This document shows positions 59,032 to 64,000 of a DNA stretch of 64,000 bases, piece by piece. The stretch spans positions 1,984,001 to 2,048,000 of the forward strand of contig QYRS01000009.1 of the NCBI GenBank assembly GCA_006503535.1, in the 5' to 3' direction. Positions within the stretch are counted from its first letter, which is position 1. Every line of letters starts with the position of its first letter. Position numbers and translations under genes: made by a program. The notes beneath the pieces were generated by a model. That model searched no databases and was not told the origin of the DNA. It saw only the letters and a list, made by a program, of their open reading frames with translations. The stretch is from Arthrinium phaeospermum (taxonomy: Eukaryota > Ascomycota > Sordariomycetes > Amphisphaeriales > Apiosporaceae).

Positions 59032-59537
59032 AACAATATACAATATCCTCCTCATTTTCTTCTCGCCTACTGCCCGACTACTACCGGCCGTGTCTCTGTG
59101 GTTCCTTTTTCTGGGAGGTCATCTGGCTTGTTTCCGTCCTTGATTTTGCTATATATCACTTCGGCCGTCTGAAGCCTATAAACCGACATTAGGTATGCTG
59201 ATTATTCATGTGTTAACCTCCTCAACTGCCCAGCCCCTGATTGTTCGTCAGGTATAGCAGACACAGTTCCCATACCTGGGAATACCCACTTGCGCCTCAA
59301 GAGTCAAGACGCGGTTTCATCTGATCTTTTCGTGGCGGATATTGATGTTTATTTACACAGACTCGATCGACTTACAATCGAAATCTTTTTACGCAAATCG
59401 AGTATAACCGTGATCCTCCAACAGAGCCCCCCCTAGTTTCTGTTCTGGTCCGATCAAGAATTTCATGGGTTTCGTCTAGCGCTTCCAAGTTCAACGACGA
59501 CAACTTTGTCTACCGACCTTGGCCACAGACAGGGAGC

Positions 59538-61697
59538 ATGGCAGGCTACGGCAGACCCCTTAGCTTCTCAGAAAGACGCGGCAGTATAATGAACGACGAA
59601 TTGTCTTTAAACACAACCCAAGCTCCAATCGTCAACCACAGAATGGATAAAATGGCACAACCCCGGCCTAGAGGGCCGCCGACTCCCAGTATGAGCACGC
59701 CTGCGCCGGATTTCGATCAGCAGTTAACAGGAGGCTCTCCTCCGCCCCCGCCGACTCCCGCTGCCTCTCCTGGGCCAACGCACGCCCAGCCCGACTGGAG
59801 CGACGCGGCCGAAGACGAGGACTACTTCCTTGCCCATGTGCGCCAACATTTCCAAAATTGTTCCGGCCCTCAGAGGAATAGACTACTGGCGGATCTTTTG
59901 AACATGTGCACGACGCAGCAATTGAGCTTTGTGCATCAGTTTGTGAGCCCTCTTTTGAAGAAGGATCCCTTCACGAGCTTGCCGGATGAGCTTTGCTTAA
60001 GGATCCTCTCCTTTATTGACGACCCTCAAGTACTGGCGCGCGCTTCGCAGGTCTCCAGGAGGTGGCGTGATCTCCTGAGCGATGATGTGACCTGGAGGAA
60101 TCTTTGCGTGAAGCATGATTATGGGCGCAGGTTATCCGAGGTCTACTACGGCGTTCCCACTTATGCAGCCAACCGACCGAGTGCTGTACCCCTGACGGAC
60201 CCGGATTATGCGAACCACAGCTTCCCTGGTGCTCTTCCTACATCAGCGCCTGCCCACAACTCTCGCAGTTATGACGGAACGGGACCGTCTGAGTCAATAT
60301 CGAACATGCGACCTAAGCTGAGATCTTACAAATCCCACTTCAAACAGCGTTATTTGGTTGAATCAGCGTGGCGGACGGGTGGCCGGAACACCACGCGAAC
60401 CATCACTCAAGATGGCCGCGTTGTGACTAGTCTTCACCTGACCCCCAAGTACATTGTAGTTGCCCTGGATAATGCCCGGATACACATTTTCGATAGGGAA
60501 GGAAACGCGTTGCGGACACTTCAAGGCCACGTTATGGGCGTCTGGGCCATGGTCCCCTGGGAGGATATTCTTGTTAGCGGTGGATGCGATCGGGATGTGC
60601 GAGTGTGGGATATGGCCACTGGCTCTTGCCTACACACGCTCCGTGGCCACACGTCCACTGTGCGCTGCCTCAAGATGTCCGATGCCAACACCGCCATATC
60701 CGGATCGAGGGATACCACCCTTCGTGTCTGGGATATCCGGCAGGGCGTGTGTCGCAATGTGCTAGTTGGGCACCAAGCGAGCGTACGATGCCTCGAGATC
60801 AAAGGCGACATTGTTGTCTCTGGTAGTTACGACGCTACGGCCAAGATCTGGAGTATTTCGGAAGGCAGATGTTTACATACCCTGAGCGGGCACTTCAGCC
60901 AGATATACGCCATCGCATTTGATGGCCAGCGTGTCGTCACAGGCAGTCTGGACACCAGTGTGCGTGTTTGGGATGCTCACACTGGCGAGGCTATCGCTGT
61001 TCTGCAGGGCCACACTTCCCTTGTCGGCCAACTGCAGCTCAGGGGCAACACCTTGGTAACGGGAGGCTCGGATGGCTCCGTTCGGGTCTGGTCACTCGAG
61101 AAGATGTGCCCGATACACAGGCTTGCAGCACATGATAACAGCGTTACGAGTCTCCAATTCGACGACACTCGAGTTGTCAGCGGTGGAAGCGACGGCCGGG
61201 TCAAGGTCTGGGATGTCAAAACGGGCCATCTCGTTCGTGAGCTCATCACTGGTATGTCTAATAATATGTGCGGTAGCTCGGTCCCGGCTCACACTGACTT
61301 CTCTTCAGCTGAATCCGTGTGGCGCGTGGTCTTCGAGGACGAAAAGTGCGTGGCGGTTGCCAATCGGGGCAGCCGCGTGATGATGGAGGTACGTATTGCT
61401 TTATTGTCGCCTGATAACGCGGCCGATATTCCGCCCTAACCTTTGAGCCCTTCTAATTCGTCACAGGTGTGGTCATTTTCTCCACCCGAAGACGCCTTTG
61501 CCGAGAGACCGGTTTCGCTACCCCAGAGGCTCGATAAGCAAACAGCCCGCCCGCTCAATGTCGAATACAGGAAGTCTACCTTAGGGTTACCTACTTCAGA
61601 GCCCGTAGAGGACTTGGGCAGCGAGGACGTTGACATGCGGGATGCTGGACCGTCTACGGCCCCATCCCATAACACGACATTTTTCCACGACGACTAG
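59538..61697 (+). CDS. F-box/WD40 substrate receptor of an SCF ubiquitin ligase (Cdc4/FBXW7 type)
   Basis: Recruits phosphorylated proteins to an SCF E3 ligase. Exons 59538-61251, 61309-61388, 61467-61697; 674 residues. The first intron (61252-61308, 57 nt) is in frame and stop-free. A Pro-rich disordered N-terminus (to ~90), a helical segment (EDYFLAHVRQHF...) resembling a dimerisation region, the F-box at about 143-190 (FTSLPDELCLRILSFI, ASQVSRRWRDLL) and seven to eight WD40 repeats from about 300 (e.g. LQGHVMGVWAM, LRGHTSTVRCL, SGSRDTTLRVWDI, SGSYDATAKIW, TGGSDGSVRVW, SGGSDGRVKVWDV). GHTSTVRCL plus SGSRDTTLRVWDI is closer to Cdc4/Pop1/FBXW7 than to Met30/SconB. The acidic C-terminus ends TTFFHDD. 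The promoter/leader region is unusually long. Confidence 0.9.
61252..61308 (+). other. In-frame 57-nt intron of the F-box/WD40 gene
   Basis: GTATGT donor, CACTGAC branch, CTTCAG acceptor; 19 stop-free codons. It interrupts the end of the last WD40 blade between LVRELITG and ESVWRVVF. Confidence 0.8.
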
Positions 61698-62532
61698 TTT
61701 GTTCGTCGTGGTTTATATACTAGCTGTTTCAGTCAAGACCAACCAGAAGCAATACTGGCAACTTGGCTCAGTTTGTTAGGGGACCATCTCACTTTACCAG
61801 CAGGGGTTGCATGGATAGGGCGTTGGGAATGTAAATTGGCATTTGTCGGTATCTACACATTAGCATCATGTCATCCCATAGCGGGATGAGGGCAGGCACC
61901 ATTGCTATTTCAGGCGTATAGGGAACAAGAAGAATTTGGGCCTGGGGAAATTCTGATGGGCATCCCCCCGGAGGGAACAAAGCGGTTTATTTACAGGGTG
62001 CTTTGAATAAACAAACAGCCAGGCCGTGGGAGGGGAAGGGGATTATGTGTATACGTTTAGAACGGGGCTTGCGATGGCAATAACTTCGCAGATCTATAAT
62101 GGGGGAGGACATATTGTCGTGCGTCTTCAAAGTAAGGAGATGCCAAGTATCAATCAACTATCAAGACGTTTTAACTATGCACATGATGGCATGACCTCCT
62201 TCTTAGTGCACGTCAGGAATGTGGAAGCTGGTTATGGAGATCGGTCGCGATTACTGATCTTGCTCAAAATCAAGATTTACCTGGGGCACTTAAGTTTCCT
62301 CAAGCATGTGTTTTATTTAGGCTTCGTATTGGCCCATACCAGGTTTCTAAATCACACCTTATGACGGGCTAGGTGAAAAGGATATGAGGGATAGACCCTA
62401 CAGTTCATCGACAGAAGCGAAATGGTCTAGTCGTCGCGGTCTTTTCTGGGCGGCCCTGGAAAAAGGGGTTGGAATCTTTATTGTGATACATCGATATATA
62501 CAAGTCTCCCGGCAGGACGTTGGCCTGCACAT
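61698..62532. other. Convergent 3' intergenic region
   Basis: About 835 bp between the convergent F-box gene and the next minus-strand gene; no feature beyond likely 3' UTRs. Confidence 0.55.
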
Positions 62533-63927
62533 CTACTTGGTCCCGGTTCCAGCAGGCGGAGGTGAGGCCAATTTCTCCCACTCATCCCGTACCACCTTGT
62601 TTAATAAGATATCCCATTTGCTCCCGCGTTTCTTTCCTTCTTCGTTGTCGCCTGCATTCTGCTGTCCCATTTTGTCGTGATTCAGCCGGTTTACCTCGTC
62701 GATGGCCAGTTTGCTGTTGCTGATGGCGGCTTTCAGGAGGAGTGCCTCGCGCGCTGGGTCGTCCGGCTGGAGCGCGTGGATCGCGTACAGCGCTGTCGCA
62801 TCCTTGTCGTCGAGCTCCTCGGCCGCGAACTTCCAGGCGGCGTGGGCCTGCTTGAAGGCGCCAAGCGCCGCGTAGCAATGTCCCATCTCTACCATGCATG
62901 GGATCTGCCAGTCGAAAGTTGAGTATGGCACCGGGGAGCCGGCACTGCGGCGTTTTGGCAGTTGTGTTGGGCTACCGCCCATTGCCGCCTCGAAGTACTT
63001 GAGGGCTTCGCGGTAGCCCTCGGGCGAGGGCGTGGGTCGGTCCTGGTTGGATGCGACGACCATCATGCCCTTGAGGGTGAAGGCGTTGGAACGAAGCGAG
63101 GCTACCTCTTCCCAATCGATGTCGAGCACCGCGTCGTCATCAGCAGCCGCCGAACTGATGTTGCTACCTTTCCTCCTTTTCTTCGTTTTCGAAGAAGAGG
63201 AAGATGCGGGGCGGCCCGCGGTCATGGACTTGACGAGCCGCTCGAACCGGTCGATCGCGGGCGCGAACTGCGCCTGGCCCACCTTCCGGCTCACGAGCGC
63301 GATGCGCGAGACCGTCAGGAAGCTGGGCTCGTAGTCGAGCTTGCAGAGCGCGTGCAGGATGTGCAGCGCCAGGTTGTAGACGGGGCCCGGCGGGCCCTGG
63401 ACCAGCATGCCCGCGATGCTGTGCAGGGTGGCTTCCAGGGCGTGAGCCTTGTCCGCCATGGCCTCGGGGCTTTCGGGGACTAGGGGGTCGAAGCCTTTGC
63501 CCCGTTGCAGGAGGGCTTCGAATACCTGTCGGAAGTCGCGGGCCGGGTCCGCGAGGGACAGTGTGCGCCTTGCGTAGTCGGAGAGCAGGTTCCGGCATTG
63601 CGCGCCTGTCATCCCCGACAGGTAGGCTGGCGTCGCCGGGTGTGCTAGCATGGCGTCTAGTACGCGCGCCGGCGGGACGTCGTTCGCGGTGAACTGGGGG
63701 ACGTCGAAGGTGGCGGCGGTCTTGCGGCGCGGGACGGAGATGCGCCTACTCTTATCCTGCCTTGGTGCCGTGGAGGAGAGGGAACGGGTACATGGTGATG
63801 TGACGGCATGTTGGCGTACTGAGAGTACTGAGGCCTCAGGAGGATTTGCTTGTTGCAGACATCTGGTGAGCCCGGATGGCCGCAATGCAGACGGCCTCCT
63901 GAGAGGCAGCGCTTTCATGGCGCTCAT
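62533..63927 (-). CDS. Unrecognised mitochondrial protein with helical repeats
   Basis: Intronless, 464 residues from the first in-frame ATG at 63927 (the frame opens earlier but only with GTG). The N-terminal ~75 residues are rich in Arg, Ser, Thr and Ala with RSLSSTAPRQDKSRR, a clear mitochondrial presequence. The body is alpha-helical, with TPR/Sel1-like spacing in the second half (EALKYFEAAMGG, CMVEMGHCYAALGAFKQAHAAWKFAAEELDDKDATALYAIHAL). A low-complexity stretch SSSSSKTKKRRKGS divides the two halves. I do not recognise the family; a role in mitochondrial gene expression or complex assembly is plausible but only inferred from the targeting signal and helical repeats. Confidence 0.75.
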   Translation of the reverse strand: MSAMKALPLRRPSALRPSGLTRCLQQANPPEASVLSVRQHAVTSPCTRSLSSTAPRQDKSRRISVPRRKTAATFDVPQFTANDVPPARVLDAMLAHPATPAYLSGMTGAQCRNLLSDYARRTLSLADPARDFRQVFEALLQRGKGFDPLVPESPEAMADKAHALEATLHSIAGMLVQGPPGPVYNLALHILHALCKLDYEPSFLTVSRIALVSRKVGQAQFAPAIDRFERLVKSMTAGRPASSSSSKTKKRRKGSNISSAAADDDAVLDIDWEEVASLRSNAFTLKGMMVVASNQDRPTPSPEGYREALKYFEAAMGGSPTQLPKRRSAGSPVPYSTFDWQIPCMVEMGHCYAALGAFKQAHAAWKFAAEELDDKDATALYAIHALQPDDPAREALLLKAAISNSKLAIDEVNRLNHDKMGQQNAGDNEEGKKRGSKWDILLNKVVRDEWEKLASPPPAGTGTK

Positions 63928-64000
63928 GACAATGCCTTCCAAGTGATGAGAGAATCCAGGGGTCTTTGAATGCCACACTTAATCTAGAATCAAATACCCA

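Noticed and set aside
63928..63978. N-terminal extension of the last gene
   Set aside because: Begins with GTG; the ATG at 63927 starts a good mitochondrial presequence.

Overview
The window is nuclear DNA of a filamentous ascomycete (Pezizomycotina, most likely Sordariomycetes). This rests on short introns (about 50-130 nt, GTAAGT/GTATGT donors, CTAAC-type branch sites), a complete set of ascomycete housekeeping genes (RICTOR/Tsc11, Thi20, Dbp2, Smc3, Swd2, Rnr2, MPP-alpha, NDH-2) and fungus-specific families (DUF3176, AceTr acetate transporter, Kex2-processed secreted protein). No bacterial, organellar or viral genes were seen. I resolved every exon boundary by hand from splice signals, reading phase and conserved protein motifs.

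Layout. 0-1 kb: 5' exon of uricase (minus, runs off the left edge). 3.9-8.0 kb: RICTOR-like TORC2 subunit. 9.0-11.1 kb: bifunctional thiamine gene THI20 in 7 exons. 12.3-14.8 kb: DEAD-box helicase DBP2 with a long intron inside helicase motif V. 15.8-19.6 kb: cohesin SMC3 (minus) with a probable GC-AG intron. 20.4-24.3 kb: three mitochondrial genes (cysteine-synthase-like enzyme, an unrecognised protein, bL19m). 24.8-26.3 kb: SWD2. 27.3-27.8 kb: SRP9-21. 28.5-29.9 kb: ribonucleotide reductase small subunit with a dense set of ACGCGT boxes in promoter and introns. 31.3-33.7 kb: SDHAF4 and a DUF4112 membrane protein.

33.7-39.0 kb is gene-poor and scarred. It holds an intron-containing tRNA-Val(CAC), a decayed reading frame with four nonsense codons, a minus-strand repeat-rich candidate gene whose candidate intron is bracketed by a 40-bp inverted repeat, and a 24-bp tandem repeat encoding part of an AT-hook protein remnant. 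39.0-51.3 kb returns to ordinary genes: ketopantoate-reductase-like enzyme, AceTr transporter (7 exons), DUF3176 membrane protein, MPP-alpha and NDH-2 (the last two divergent). 51.3-59.5 kb is mostly non-coding but contains an isolated small secreted cysteine-rich protein gene. 59.5-61.7 kb: Cdc4-type F-box/WD40 protein behind a long leader. 62.5-63.9 kb: an unrecognised mitochondrial helical-repeat protein.

The genes do not form one pathway. Recurring themes are mitochondrial biogenesis (bL19m, MPP-alpha, NDH-2, SDHAF4 and two unknown mitochondrial proteins, with two divergent mitochondrial gene pairs) and S-phase functions (Rnr2 and Smc3, both with ACGCGT boxes upstream). The least explained material is 35.4-38.4 kb and the secreted protein at 53.8 kb.
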